The translations under genes were made by a program, and so were the position numbers. From Primula veris (taxonomy: Eukaryota; Streptophyta; Magnoliopsida; Ericales; Primulaceae), in assembly GCA_963682055.1 (NCBI GenBank), contig OY821747.1:31804126-31868125 (forward strand): 64,000 bases of DNA, written 5' to 3'. Below the pieces are notes generated by a model. The model saw nothing but the letters and a program-made list of their open reading frames with translations. It searched no databases and was not told the DNA's origin. Below, in pieces: positions 34,880 through 48,900 of the stretch (within the stretch, counting starts at the first letter, position 1; every line of letters starts with the position of its first letter).

Positions 34880-35345
34880 TACATTTAATATACCAAACTA
34901 TAATTCTGTTAACGATTTGGGTACTCATCTTTCAAATTTTCTAATTTGGGTAACACACTATAATAATTTTTCAATTTAGGTACCTCCGTCTAAATAAATC
35001 ACGAAATCATATCACGTAACATTTGACAAACATTAATTTGAGAGCCTAATTTTGACAATTTTGTATAAAAATATGTCATATTAGAAAAAAATTTATCCCA
35101 ATTTCACACATAATCCAAATTTTTGTTATGTGTGAAATTGGGGAAAACGTTTTTATAGGATGACATATGTTTGTGTAATATTGTCAAATTAGCCTCTCAA
35201 ATTAATGTTTGTCAAATATCACGTTACATGATTCCGTGATTTATTTAGACGGTGGTACCTAAATTGGAAATTTATTATAGTGTGGTACCTAAATTGGAAA
35301 ATTTGAAAGGTGGATACATAAATCGTTAAAAACATATAGTTCGGT
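34880..35345. mobile_element. Foldback element (near-complete inverted repeat)
   Basis: The left half (34880 to about 35110) and right half (about 35130-35345) are reverse complements with moderate divergence; for example AATCACGAAATCATATCACG pairs with CACGTTACATGATTCCGTG. The symmetry centre is near 35120. It lies between the two inverted hAT copies. Confidence 0.8.
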
Positions 35346-35409
35346 GTACTAAACCTATAAAACCTCATTTTATTCCAGTTTGGTGTACCCAAATCGTTAA
35401 AAACAGATA

Positions 35410-35549
35410 GTTCGGTATTTTTATTTTTTGGACCGAACCGGACCGGGTTTTTTCGTTCCAGTTTCGGGTTTTTTCGGTTTTTTTCGGTTTCGGTCTTTTT
35501 CGGTTTGGTTATCGGTCCGGTTCGGTTTTTCCGATTTTTCGTCCAGCCA
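35410..35549 (-). mobile_element. Truncated CCGAAA-type hAT fragment
   Basis: TTTCGG/CCGAAA-rich; the right end read inward, TATGGCTGGACGAAAAATCG, resembles the TAGGG(A/C)TGG terminus of the element at 30980. The other end is not preserved. It abuts the next element. Confidence 0.6.
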
Positions 35550-36184
35550 TAGTTTTTGTACCGATTTATACCGACCGATCGATTTTCGAACCGAACCAAA
35601 CAAGTTGGTACTGAAAGTTCAGTATACCGATTTTTCGGTACGATACAATCGAACCAAACTTTAAAAGTTGGTTAGGTGATGGTATCGATTTCGTATGTTT
35701 GATATAATATCGAACCGAACCAAACATTAAAATTATAAAATATGTAGAAATTTACACATAGTCATAACTTACAAATAAATTGTGTTATAGTTTAGTTTAA
35801 TTTTTATTACGACTTATTTTCATATTTTGTGTTTCTCCGTTTTTTTTTGTCATGTTTTAAAATAATTATTATTTTAGTAGTGTTTACTGTTTTAATCAAC
35901 TTCATTATAAACGTAGCAAATATAAGAATAATCGTACAAATTTTATTTTTTATAAACTTTTTTGCTATTTTATTGTTATAAAAAATTGTATTTTAATAAT
36001 AATAGTAATGTTTCGGTATAAAACGGAAAACCGAACCGTACCAACCGAAAAAGGCGGTATACCGAACTTTCGGTATACCGACTTTTTCGGTTCGGTTATG
36101 GTTTAATTTTTTTCAAATCAAGTAAGTTCGGTTTGGTATTGGTATATGGTAAAAAAAATCGATAACGTATCAAAGTCACCCCTG
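35548..36184 (-). mobile_element. Inverted copy of the 33961 element
   Basis: Reverse complement of 33961-34622 over most of its length: for example TTTTAAAATAATTATTATTT here pairs with AGAATTATTTTAAAACATG there. The outer end, read inward, is CAGGGGTGACTTTGATACG. The inner terminus lacks about 11 bases, where it meets the CCGAAA fragment. Confidence 0.75.
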
Positions 36185-38119
36185 CACCCGCCTACCTCAG
36201 GACTCTTTTACCCCTGCACCCACCTGCTCTCTTTTTTTACTCTACTCTAACCCCTCCAATAAAAAAAAACAAAAAATAGACCTGAATTAAAAAACCAAGT
36301 TATAATTTTTTTTTTTTAATAAAATCAATGCACAAAAAATAAAAAAAGTGAAGAACCGAAAGTAGCAAAAGGTATAAAATCCGAACCATCGTTAACTACT
36401 TTTACATAACTACTTTTTTGATAAGCAGAGCCGGTATATTGGGGATGTCAATAGTCCGAGCGGACTCTAACGAGGGGAGTAAATCATGTATACTATGTTT
36501 GTTTGTTTTTTGAGTTTTTCTCAAATGAGGAAAACAATTTTTTTTAATCTAGACAACCCATCAATTTTTTTAATTTTTTTTCGGCTGGCTCAGGTGGTAA
36601 GTTTATCTCATCTTGCTTGTTTTTCGATTTGTTCTTGAGTTATGTTCTGAGTATATAATTTTCAAAAGTCATTAAGTTTTTTCAAACAAACAAATACCTT
36701 TAGACTTGTATTTCTTTGTGTAAACGATGTAAACGTAAAAAATGTGTTTAACTAAGTAAAGTTGAGGAACAATTTGAGTCTTCGGCCATCAATAATCCCA
36801 TTATTTAACTTTTGACCCAATTCTTGAGTACCATTATTCAAAAAAATAAAATATTTGCGGAAATGTAGAAAACTCGATTATTACTATTATAGTTGTGCTA
36901 GTGTATCACTATCAATTTTGCTTAAAAAAAATTGCCTACGCTTTTTCATATTTTGATTGGTAAACGCTATTGGTGCGTTTTTTTGCACTTTCGCTTTTTA
37001 GTACTTGTAGTTTTTTTTAATTATTATTTGTCCAAAAAACTACGAAAACGCGCTGATTCAGTGTAGCAATTTCACGAAAAATATAATTTCTAACAATTTT
37101 TACCACATATGCTAGTGATACTTAATCGCTCATTTTGACGAACTACAACATTGAAAATTTTTAGTACTAAAATATTTAAATCCGTATTTTTTTACTATTT
37201 ATGAAATATTTCAATTTTTCTTATATAAAAAATCGTTAAATGATGTTTTCGAAAGATATATTAAACATGTATATGTTTTAGATATTTCTAACATATATAT
37301 TTTTATACTATAAAAAGTTTACGTTTTACGTTTCAAAACTACGCTTTAACCGTATCTCTCGTAAAAACGCTTTGATCAATTTAGCGCTTTTTAAAACACA
37401 GATCAAAAAAGTGTTTCGTTCTTTTGATCCCCTTTCTTAAATGTTCGTGTGAGCGCTTTGAGCTGACAAAGCTCGGTCTCAGAAACCTACTGGGAGATAA
37501 TAGGGCAGTGCCCTATCTCAGTGATAATTGGTGGAGTTTTCCCCCATACTGTGCTTGGACCTTTTAAACCCTAGCACCGCTCATGTCCTTTGCAATTATT
37601 TTCACAGCTCTTAACGCTCTAGCTCAACCGCATGTTGGAGTTCCTTGCCAGCATCTGACTATTCCGTCAGGTCTGTAATCACACTCGATTTGAGCCTCTT
37701 TTATAGGTCATCTTCCTTTCAAGGGTGTCTGTCAAGTCCCTAACACGGCTCCCCAAGTTTGCTTGGGCAATGTCAAGTGCCTTCGGCTTATGAAGTAGCC
37801 TCCTTCTCCGGCGGCTCTTATATGGCGAGTATCATTATCTCCGCTCTTCGTGCGGTCCTTAAGACTGCCCTCATCCGCCTACATGTTCTGATTATTTCTC
37901 GGCGATCTTTCTGTCATATGAGAAAGATCACTTGCAATGTCACAATGCCTCTTAGCTTTGTTTTTGGGACAAACCATAACCTTTTGATCTTTGTTGTGCA
38001 CGACTGCAATTGATGAGACACAAACTTCCTCTCACAGTCAACTTACTTGTTCGTCACAATTTTGGAACTTGTATTACTGCTCTTCCTAGGGTTTTTATCC
38101 CGACATCTCGTAAAATAAA
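36185..38119. other. Unidentified block with a GC-richer core
   Basis: Positions 37440-38110 are noticeably richer in GC than the neighbourhood and have a local 84-codon open frame (37759-38013) with no family signature. A transposon internal region or degraded gene is possible. Positions 36930-37400 have GCGCTTTTTAAAACA-like words related to the hAT family, without clean ends. Confidence 0.35.
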
Positions 38120-39419
38120 TAACTCTGCGTTAGAGGGATAGGTTATGGGCCAACCCATCACCCTCTAACGTTCGAGTAAGAATGTATGTTAATAAGAAAA
38201 ATTGTCTGGAGAGACAAAGCTAGAGTTAGTTTGCATATTTTTGCGTCTATTGCGCATTTCACATGTCTTGATAATGACTTTTATTAACATGTATATAGGT
38301 TGCATTTAGGATAGATATCAATCATATCTCGAAGGATTAAAACACTTACGTCGAACAAAAGATTCACTATTTCTTAAAATGGGAGAGTTTTAAGAAATAT
38401 AAACTTTATTTCTATGCAAATACATCCCCGGCCTCTATGAAGCCCTCTCACACGCACGTAAACCCTTCCTGTCTTCTAAGGCACATTTTTCTTTGTCGAG
38501 GACAGTTACCCCCTCTATACATGCACTTATTTGCATATATATATCGATGAATGTCTAGTTCGCTTGATATATCATGCCCCGAGGGATGAATTTTGTTACA
38601 ATCTTATCTATTTTTGCATATCAATATCTTATTAAATATAACCACCACATTTATATTGTAAATATCGTAAATATATTGTATATGGCAACTCTTTCATATA
38701 CCTTGTCAATAAAGCATTGATCTATCGGTATTAGATTTATTAAGCGTTCTTTTATCACCACTAGGTTTCTTTAAGCAACTACAGGTCTTCCCCAAATGAA
38801 GCTTTTTTTCTTTAAGTTATGGATTTTATCCAAAAAATACTCATGCATCAATTACTAGGTTAACCTAAAACTAAGGTAGCATATGCTCAAGCAAAAAACT
38901 ACAACAATATGATTGAAAAAAAGGAAAAAAAAAGAAGGTATATAGCATATATATGCTCATAAGGGGAAAATGTGTTTCCCTAGTATAATAATACCATTCA
39001 TGCTTTATTAATCATCCAAACTTACAAATCGATTCATCTTTCCTTCTTTTTCTTTCAATAAGGATAAAATCATATTAACAAATAGAATAGAGGATTGATA
39101 GGGAAGTCGAGTTTTTGTATAAGTGTAAAACTCTAGTTAAAATCATTAAAAGTGTTACATTCGTAAATTTAAAGAAATCAGAAGAGAAATTGATGCGGCT
39201 GCTCTTTTTTGGTATGTTGTAAGGATATCGCATTTTTCAGCAATGCAACTGCTTTAAATCAAGAAATCGTAACACTCTTCTTTTTAATCTCTAGTCAATT
39301 AACGGTACTAATTAAGTACTTCTCACATTTACAACTTGTGGTTTCAAGCCTTTACAATCATTGTAGTTTTTGTGCAAAATATATACTTGCGTTTCAAGAA
39401 AAAAAATTACTTTGCATAA
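38120..39419. other. Intergenic, nothing recognised
   Basis: AT-rich, no coding signal or repeat structure noted. Confidence 0.4.
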
Positions 39420-40290
39420 TGCAAATTAATCAGGAAACCTATAGGAACCTTATAACTAATCTTTTCCTCTAGGTTCCTTTAATTATGGTAATTAAATTAG
39501 GTGTTTACGTACTAGTGTATCTGCAAATAACCTGCAAAACTTAGAGTAAACGTAGGTGCAATTATGTTTGTTCAAAGTAATTTAAATAAATTATACATAA
39601 CATCACATCAGAAAATATTATCCCCACAAGTTATTTGTTTGAGAAAGAAAAAGCAACGGATTAACCAATTAAGTTGTTAAAAATACAGTTCAAAACTTTT
39701 AACAATGTGAAAAAACTACTTTTTCATATCACTTATAAAATATTAAAAGGCAATTGAACTTTTGTTAACCATCACAAGACCATGTAACCACATATCACAA
39801 GACAAACTAACCTTTTTATGGTGACTCATTTATAAGTTTTGTTTTTTGTTTTGAAAGTGACTCATTTATAAGATTAAGATTGGCAAAAGCTAGGTGAGTA
39901 ACTAACAAAACCACTTGGCATATATGCAAATTTAGGAAACCTATAGAAACCTGATGAATAATCTTTTCCTAGCTAGGTCCCTCAGTTATGGTAAATTAGG
40001 TGTTTACGTACTAGTGTGCGTATAATTAACCTGCAAATTAAATAATACTACATCAGAAAATATTACCCAGAAGTTGTTTGAGAAAGAAAAAGCAATGAAC
40101 TAATCAAGTTGTTAAAAGGTTCAACAAAGTAAAAGGCTACTTCTTCAAATCACTTAATAAAACAATAAAAGGCAATTGAACTTCAGTTACCATGTAACCA
40201 CATATCATAAGACAAATTAACTAACCCTTTTATGGTGACTTTTTGATAAGAATTAAGATTGACGATCGAAAGCTAGGCGAGTAATGAAAA
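39420..40290. repeat. Tandem duplication, about 0.4-0.5 kb units
   Basis: Unit 1 (39420-39900) and unit 2 (about 39930-40290) share in order TAGGTGTTTACGTACTAGTG, ACATCAGAAAATATTA, GTTTGAGAAAGAAAAAGCAA, AGGCAATTGAACTT, CCATGTAACCACATATCA and AAAGCTAGG. Unit 2 is shorter through deletions. No coding content. Confidence 0.85.
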
Positions 40291-42585
40291 AGGCACCGAG
40301 ATATTGACACGGCTCAATCAAATAAAACCGCATGACATGCTTATACATTATGCAAATATTTCATGATAAATAATCTGAGTGAACCAGGCCAATATCAAGG
40401 TAACTATTTCATGCAATTACAACCCTATTAAGTTCCCTCTCTATTCTCTCTTTACCAAAAGAACATGAAAAGTTTTTTTAGTACGAGAGAGATATATATA
40501 GAGGAATGATGGAAATGGGAATGTCGACCTTGAGATTTTAAGAGGTGAGGGTGGGGTAAAAAGGGAGATGAAACTGCAAAAATAGCATTTAAAACCATCC
40601 GACTACCAATGCAGAAAAAGAGGGCCACTGCATTTATTTCCAATATTCCTTTCTTCTTGTTTTTTCTCTGCATTTAATTTGAACCATGATTGTCTGTTTT
40701 CCTCGTTAATAGTTACTTTTAACCACTATTTTCACCATAAATCAAATGTACAAACTAGACAGTTTCATTTCGTTGGCCATAATTGAATTTTCATCATAAA
40801 TACAAAATAAAATGTACAAACTTCAGAGTTCTACTTTCAGTTTTATCATTTTATTTGACTACATCAACTAGGTGTGCAGTAAAAAAATGCAAGACTACTC
40901 ATAACTTAGTTGTAAAGTTAACAGAAACATATGAGAATATATATATGAAGTTCAGCTAGTATAAACTATGCATTTCCTACTTAACTACAATGAAACGTAC
41001 GAATATTTCATTTGTCCAAATTTTGTATAGAAGCAAGCATGGGGACTAGTTTCAGAAATATTAATCGCACAGATCAAATGTCAGTCTTCTCATGTCAACT
41101 GTAAAAGAGAAAGAGAAGTAAATGCTTTCTTTTTTTCCTGCAAATGTAGATTTTGCTTTGATGAATTTATGGTGGTGGTGGGAATCTAAAAGCATATATG
41201 CTTCATATTTTGGTATGCATATATGTAAGATTATTATGATCAATTATGTATATTATATACTCCAACAATTAACACTATATGATTTCGTAACAACAACTAA
41301 CACTTGTGTTAAGACTTTCTTTTCCCTAAAGTACCGTAATGAGTGATCGAGACTCGAAACTAAAGTTTGTAGCCTTGACCTAATCTCAACTACACGTTAT
41401 CGTGACACCAAACCAATACTGAACCATGAACACAAAAAGATCAACTCTGGATTGTAAGTGGCTTAGTTAGGCATCTGTTGTTTCCCAACTAAACTACCGG
41501 GATAAATAAAATATCGGAACCTTACAAAATCATTGAAACTGCATGTGGATAGTCTCATTCCCACACAAAATTTACTCAGGAACTGAATTCGTTCATGCGG
41601 AATATTACCACGACAAACTCGAGAGATGTGATTCAAGCAATAAGGACATTCCCTCGTAATAGCACACGATATGTGAATGTTTTGCATGTTCCGATAGTGG
41701 TGAATAAACCTGATCAATACTAGTACTTTAAATTATAATACAAAAGGCGAGTCGTTGAAAATTAAATTTGTTCAACAACTAGGGATGAGTTATGGTCAGG
41801 TCGGATCGGTATTTCGATATTTTTTCCCAACCTTATCAACAAATTACTAATTTTTGTCAATTTGATAGCTAGTGTACTAATTTTGTTGTCATACCTAACC
41901 ACCCAAGGGGAATGCCATAGCCATAAATGAGGGAATCTCAGTTTCTCTCTCTATACAGAGTGAGAAACTGTAGAGGGAGGGATAGGCCAGAACATTAATG
42001 GAGAAAAACAAATTCAGGAAATCAAAAATTCAAATTCCCCTATTAACATTAAATAAGATAAGGTGTTTCTCGTGAAACTACTAACCACAAAAAAGCAAAC
42101 TTTGCCTCTCTTTTTTCCCTTTCTCATTTAAGCGAGTTGTCAGGTTTTATTCTGTTCAAGTTAAGACTTTGAAATCAACAATAGTTTGTTTGTGTTATCT
42201 TTTGGTAAGTAAATAAAAGCGATCCATTTTATACGTTTTGTACTTTTAAACGATCTTAATTTTGATTTGAGCTAGAACAGTCCTCTTACGTTTCTTCCGT
42301 TTGGTAAACATGCAAACCAACCTGATTGGTGATTTGTGATGTGTCATAAAACACCTCTGCATAGGCAAGTTAAATCTTAATGAACCTCGCTTATCTGCAT
42401 TCGTTTTGTTTATTGAAACATGATAAGATGTGATGGTAGTACCAAGAAGGATTTTTCAAAATAAAATTTATTTTAAAACACATTTCTCCAGTTTTGTAAT
42501 TGGGTTGATTACCGGTTTCCGGTTGTGATTTATCGTTTTCCAAAGTATTGTAAAACTATTAATTTCTAATAAAAGTTGGTTTGTT
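40291..42585. other. Intergenic, nothing recognised
   Basis: Only short open frames without family features, such as one on the minus strand at 41463-41717. Confidence 0.4.
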
Positions 42586-42765
42586 AAAAAAAAAAAAAAA
42601 AAAAAAAGCAATCCCATGAGGTTTTTTTTTTATCCTTCGTTCGTTCGGAGGTAAAATCTGTGAAACTTTACAGGCGACAGCGATCGAACCCTGGCGGTGA
42701 GCGTGGTATATTCGGATAACAAACACATAGCTACCAACCACTTTTACACAAATTTTGACTTTGAT
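42586..42765 (-). mobile_element. tRNA-derived SINE-like fragment with 22-base homopolymer tail
   Basis: On the minus strand the head reads AGTGGTTGGTAGCTATG (A-box region) and later AGGGTTCGATCGC (B-box). The sequence ends in a run of 22 T (22 A at 42586-42607 on the + strand). A poly-T end would fit Au-type SINEs; no target duplication was found. Confidence 0.45.
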
Positions 42766-43394
42766 CATTTACTACCCTAACAATTTTTTAATATTTTAAT
42801 AAACCGTTTACATTTACACAAATTTTACGCTTTTTTATCGAGTTACTTATCATAACCATACATCATTTATTTTTATTTGTTTATTATTCATAACAATTTA
42901 GGAAGCACAAAATTATGAGCCTCAATAATTAATTTAATACTATTTTATCATTTCATAATTAATTTATACTATCTAAGGAAACACCTACTTTGAAAGAAAA
43001 TATTATAGTAATTGATTGGGAAATTTAGTTTCTTATAATTATAATAATAAGACGAGTTTTGATAAAATTTAATTCTAACAAGTACTAAAAGTTAATGATG
43101 CAGCCATTTTTTCCCTTCAAAACCCGAAACTATTGGATTTAGAGTTAGAGAAGCATATGCTTTAAAGGCCTATTATATAGGGTTATCATTTTGTTTGTCA
43201 ATGACTCAATTTAATATAACTTTTGATAGTAGTTTGCTAAATTACAACTCAAGTAAATAACTTTGGCATGTGGTGCTGTATTTAATATAAAATGCTCGAT
43301 TGATTTTTGCTGTCCTAACAAATTTAATGCAGCATGTTTTGAATTTTTAAGGCTGCAAAACAAATTCGGTTTGGATCCATTTAGTTCGGTTCAT

Positions 43395-43750
43395 TAATAA
43401 TTGTTATGTTTTTAGGACGTAACACAACCAAAATAATAATGTATTAAATTTATGATAGTGTTAATCGTTCGGTGTTCATTCCAAAATACACATTATTATT
43501 TAGGGTGTCTCTACCAATAGTATTTTTTTGTTTTAATTTTAAATTAATTTTATGATAGATATTTTTGGGTTCATTAATGTGTTACGTTTTTACTATTTTT
43601 TAGTTTTAATTTTGAATTAATTTTAAGATATATATTTTTGGGTTCATTAATATGTGTTCGATTTTTAGTATGTGACAGACCCTAAATAATAATGGACTAG
43701 ATTCACGTTAGTGTTAATCGTTCGATGTTGATTCCAAAACATTAAAACAA
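43395..43750. repeat. Local direct repeats
   Basis: GTGTTAATCGTTCG(G/A)TGTT(C/G)ATTCCAAAA occurs at about 43459 and 43711, and a TTTTGGGTTCATTAAT block occurs twice at about 43563 and 43636. Decayed repeat DNA without genes. Confidence 0.6.
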
Positions 43751-44309
43751 AATTATAACATACAAAATTACATTTTTCCAAAAAAAAAATACAAAAAAAT
43801 ACAAAATTACACATTTTTGTGCGTGAAAAACTCAAGGCAGTATGCCTTGAATTTTTTAAGTCAGCAAAAATGGATCCGAAAATGCTAAGAGCAATTTCAA
43901 AAGTTGATACACCCATCCTACATACATAAACATATCGTGAGCGTAGAGATGGCCGATTAGTGATTAGCGATTAGCGATTAGCGAAGAGATTAACCCAGAT
44001 ATTACGACCCATCTTTATATGTGTTGAACTGTTACAACCAATTCATCAGACCCAAAACCAATGAGTAGCAAATAGAGAACAAAACTAATCTTCAAACTCA
44101 TAATCTCCCAGTTGACCCAAGAAAGGTATACTTGCAAATCCTTTAGTAAAAGTTCATAAGTTAAATTGACAAAACTTGGGACTTCACAACTTTATACACA
44201 TGGTATATATTATAATCATAAAATATTTCGACTCTGAATTTCATTGACTAATCAGCGGTTGTAGTCATATGTTAGTGTGGTTTGCATGAAAGGACCAGAT
44301 AGGGACAGT

Positions 44310-44460
44310 CGGAGCTTCAACCGTTCATTTTGGAAAAAAAAAACTGATGAAAAATCTATATATTTTGATCAAAACCTTTAAATTTTAGTATTTCAGTCCT
44401 GCATCCCGTAAAACAAATTCTTATAAAGTATAAATAAATATATAGAAAATCAGCCCTCCA
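44310..44460 (-). repeat. Dispersed repeat, inverted relative of 32870-33070
   Basis: Reverse-strand match, including AGGACTGAAATACTAAAATT and AAAGGTTTTGATCAAAATA. The gap to the nuclease gene (44461-45957) has no recognised feature beyond its probable 3' UTR. Confidence 0.6.
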
Positions 44461-45957
44461 GGTTCCGCCGCTGGTGGTTTGCTATACACAAACAAGCAAA
44501 TGGGTAAAAAGTTACTGTGTGAGAAAGGTTTTTTTACAGCAACTAGAATTCGAACAAACGTATAATTCATCATACCATGTAAGAAAACAAGAGTAGAACC
44601 CAAATGTGATTTGGCAGCTTTCCTTACCATTACTTAGATTTTGAAGGCGTAGAAAGAGGCTAATATACTTTTCGCAGATGTAACTGATGCACATATAGTA
44701 CTGTGATTCAGGGAGGCTTCACGCTCCATGTTTGAGAGCTTGGAGGACGAGGTATTGCCGGAGAGACAACTACTGTGATTATGTAGCTAAAGTTGATCAC
44801 TCACACAAAATAAATGCTATCCGAATGTAAATGTCAAGTGAAAATGACGATCTTTCTGAGATGAAATAAAAAAAATGACTGATGGATTAAATGCCATTGA
44901 TACCAATGACCATTTTCGTGTTTGAACTCGAGAATGACAACCGTAACAATCGACACTTCACATAAAAATTCTTTAATTGCAGCATTTATCCTCTAGGCCG
45001 TATCACAAACTAGAACGTAGCATATCCAATATCAAAGTTTATTAAATTAACTTTTGATAATGAATGTAACGCTTCGGAAGAAATTTTTCATGACAAGGAA
45101 CAATAGTTAAAGGAAACCAATAGTATTTGTAACTTATTGTCTAAGACCTTTTCGTATGCACTGTTCTTGGTTTTATTTTTGCAGTTTAAATATGACTTGC
45201 TTTTACTGGTTATGTGCAGTTAGAACCTAGGATAGGGTCACCGACTCCGAGAATAATTCGAAAAGCTTTTCATAAAACTGATTTTTAAAAGGCTACCAGA
45301 TACAGAAGCGACAAAGATTCCAATAGATTATGGTTTTTGTCTAAACTTTAAATAATCCAATAAATGTAGATGAAAGTGGCATGAGTAAGAGCAAAGTATA
45401 CCTAACAGCAAAATAAAAGTTTCTCAAGTAAAACGATAAAACAAGATGTAACTGATACCCTTAAAAACCACCACGTTTTGTATCTTACAAGTAGAATATG
45501 GTAATATACTTGTTAGTTAATACATATTTGAATGATTCATTAAGAAATTATGTACAACACTCAACCTACAGAGATCGAATACAAATCTAGTATAAGTTTC
45601 TATTGGTTATGTAATTAAAAACACCAGGAACATCATTCTTACTATATGTTGAAGCTGTACAAATTATGTTGAAGGGAACTCCAATGACACAGTTGATTTT
45701 TATTATTATCCTTGTATAACTGAATTGGAAAATCTACCAGTCTTCCTCTTCTGGCAAATGCTCATATTCTCGGTTATAATAGTAACTACACAAATCTGGG
45801 AAAGAAATCATTCATTAGAAGCAATCAGTTAAATAACTAGCATGAACTAACTAGAAACCATCTGCAATTCTCATTACCTAAAGTGATGATTTAAACAAGA
45901 TAATAACAAAACTTTAGAACTTCCAAAGAGCAATATATACCTGATACTTATTGGTAA

Positions 45958-48900
45958 TCAATCATGCGTTGAATCTGGAAGCTTCAGAAGTTTTTCTCTC
46001 CACATAGCTGTTCGAAGTAATATTTACATGTTAGAAGGGTAAACAATACTTACCAAAATCACATTAACAACTTGAACCAATCATGGGGAATTTACCCGCA
46101 TCTTCATATCTTTCCTCTCTGACAGCTAAATTCATATTCTGCATAAGCTTCAATTCTTCAGCAAGTAAATCTGGGCCATCAGCAGCACTGGATTTCATAT
46201 GAATTGTCTTTAGAAATAATAGTCAATCTACCAATCTGTTAAGGTCCCAGAATTAAACAATTTTGATACCTGTCTAACAACACGTCATATGTGGATTTAG
46301 AATCACGGATTCTGCCCATACTAAAAGAAAATTGAATGCCATCTGTCAAAACAATCCGTTTACTTACATATATGGGTGCCTGTAAATGTTGTTTCACATC
46401 CCAGTTAGCCACGATAAATGACGAACTTACTTGTCATTATAAAAAGCTTTCAAGTTCTAATATTTGAGAAAAAAGTTCACAAGTACTTGGACTTTGATGG
46501 GGAAAAGAGATTAACCTTGCACCTATTTGCTACATTTAAGGCATCCGACGGGCGTGCATCAACACTTAGAATATCAATTTCACCAGGCTGCAGATTTTCA
46601 AAATCTTAAGGTGAAAATTGTAATGAATTACTTCGTGGAATAAGGTAAATATAAACATTTTTTTACCTTACAAAAAATTATCCTGGCAAAGTAAGTGTTG
46701 AGTACTCTCTTCGTGATCTTAACCATCATAACCTGAAACAGAAGATTGTAGATAAAGGGAAAGAACACAAAACTAAAGCATAACAAATAGCTTATGAACT
46801 AGTTCCTTCGCATTAGCCACAGTCTAGAAACTCAGTCAATATGTATACATTGTCATGGATTTTAGTATGTGCTTCTGTGATAACTCAAAGGAAAGAACTT
46901 CTTTATATACCGGCCCAATTCTTTGTTACAAAGTTTATTATACTAAAGGACTTTATTATACTAAACGTAGAAAAGTTAAATGTATTCCGAATCAAAAAAG
47001 TGCTCCAAAAAAATGTCCCAGTTCACATAACTTTTCGATGCTATCAAAATTCAAAGCCAAGAATAAAGATAAGAAAATACCACACAAAAGAGTGACTAAA
47101 AGAATTCACAGAAGTGCCCTTTACCTTGTAGCCAAGTTTCTCCACAAGATCGCTAGTAAGCTGGTATTGATCTGGACAGGTCTGCAAATGAAATCAGTCA
47201 GTGGTCACCAGAAAAGGAAATTAAAAATTAAAAATCATGGAACAAAAAATTCAAGAAAGTACCCCAGTCTCATCCTCAGTTATAAGTCTTTCAACAGCAA
47301 ATTCCCCTGTAAAAACACAGAACATGAAGCAACAAAGAAGTTCCACCTCAAATCAGTACATGACTCAAGAATATAATTTACAAATACATACGATATACAT
47401 CAGACTTGTCGGAATTAGTTTACATACCTACAAAAATTGGCAGCACGTAGTCTCCGTCGCAAGAGGATTTCAGAAAAATTGTGGGACTCTGAAACCGACG
47501 GAAAAATCCTGATCCTATTAAACTGACATTTTCTTTGGAATCCTTTGATTGGGACGAAAATGGAAAAAAGTTTTTGGCAGCAGACTGCCAAATAGTCTCA
47601 TCTCGAAACCCATGCCTAAGCATCCGGTGGTGTCTGGCTGTTTCTGCATTATTTTGTACAGGAGGTCATAAGATCATCAAGAACGTGAAATGCAAGATGA
47701 GATTTTTGCTCTAACAATTAGTACATGTTATTAAAAGTTAAAACAGTTGGCAACTAACACATTTTCTCAGGGGGGGAAAGTGAGAAAGTCCTGGATATCT
47801 GCTGGGAGGGCTTCCACAGATTACGAAGGAAGGCACAACCGAACAATCCAACATACAGTTTGAACAACTATTGTTTATAGCCATTAACAGCATAAATTAA
47901 TGGCAACTTATAGTTCTTTCAACTTTTTTCACCTAACCATAAATATCCGACATTTCTTATATCTCAAAAAGTCAAACTAAATGTAACATACGGAATATTT
48001 CACTATAGTGTTCCAAGCATCTCAATATGTTTGATTTAGACTTAGTGTCCTAATCATAGTTAAACTAAGCGGGAGTGGGGAAACGGATGGTAGTAGAAGT
48101 GAGGAAGCGTTTTTTGAGGTACCTAGGAGAAGTTATATATTTTTAAAAATACTATTGCAGTTAATAAATTTTCTAATGCTTTAGAAGTAAAATATAAAAA
48201 AATATAATAGTTTTTTATGCGTTAACATAGTGATGGGATGATGCAGTGCTTGGTGAAGGAAGGCATACAAGTTGGGTGTTAAACTGTAAATAGGTTTCCA
48301 TAATATTTCACTCCCTATCTTTCTACTCCTCATTGTTACACTATATCTCTTTCCCGTTCTACACGTGGTGATGGGAATTTCCACAAGCTTCAGAGGACGG
48401 AAGCACGGAAGCGAGCTTCTGAGGTGGAAACGTCTATGACTTAGGGGGGTCCTGCAGCTATATCCTAATACTTGTCCCCTTAAGGTCCTAGCATTTTGTA
48501 TTCTGTTGGAATCAAGTACCCCATAGCAAACTATACTAAAATTATGACGGATTTTAAGGTCTTACCATTTGATATAGTACAGCAATCAAGCACCACATGA
48601 CAAATTTTGCTATGTCTTATGAAGGACTTTTTTTCTTTTGACCTCGTCATCTCTCTAGAGGTCGACTTGGAGAATTCTTGAGGAAACGTCCCAAATATTT
48701 TCATAACAAACTTATTTAATTATTTACAACTAAGTTATTTCTTATACCCTCACTCACATGAAAGTTCTCTCTCTCTTCTGCTCCATAATTGGCCCCAAAA
48801 CCTAGTTAACCTTATAGACGACTTACATGAAGCTGACCTCAACTAATAGTATGATTTTAAACAAAATTTACGGTCAAAAGCTCAATTGCTATACCATTTC

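Noticed and set aside
36930..37400. Fourth member of the TGTTTTAAAAA hAT family
   Set aside because: The right end GCGCTTTTTAAAACACAG fits, but no matching left end or 8-bp duplication could be found.
41463..41717. 84-codon open frame on the minus strand
   Set aside because: Cysteine pattern not matching a known finger or peptide family, no signal peptide, no splice context.
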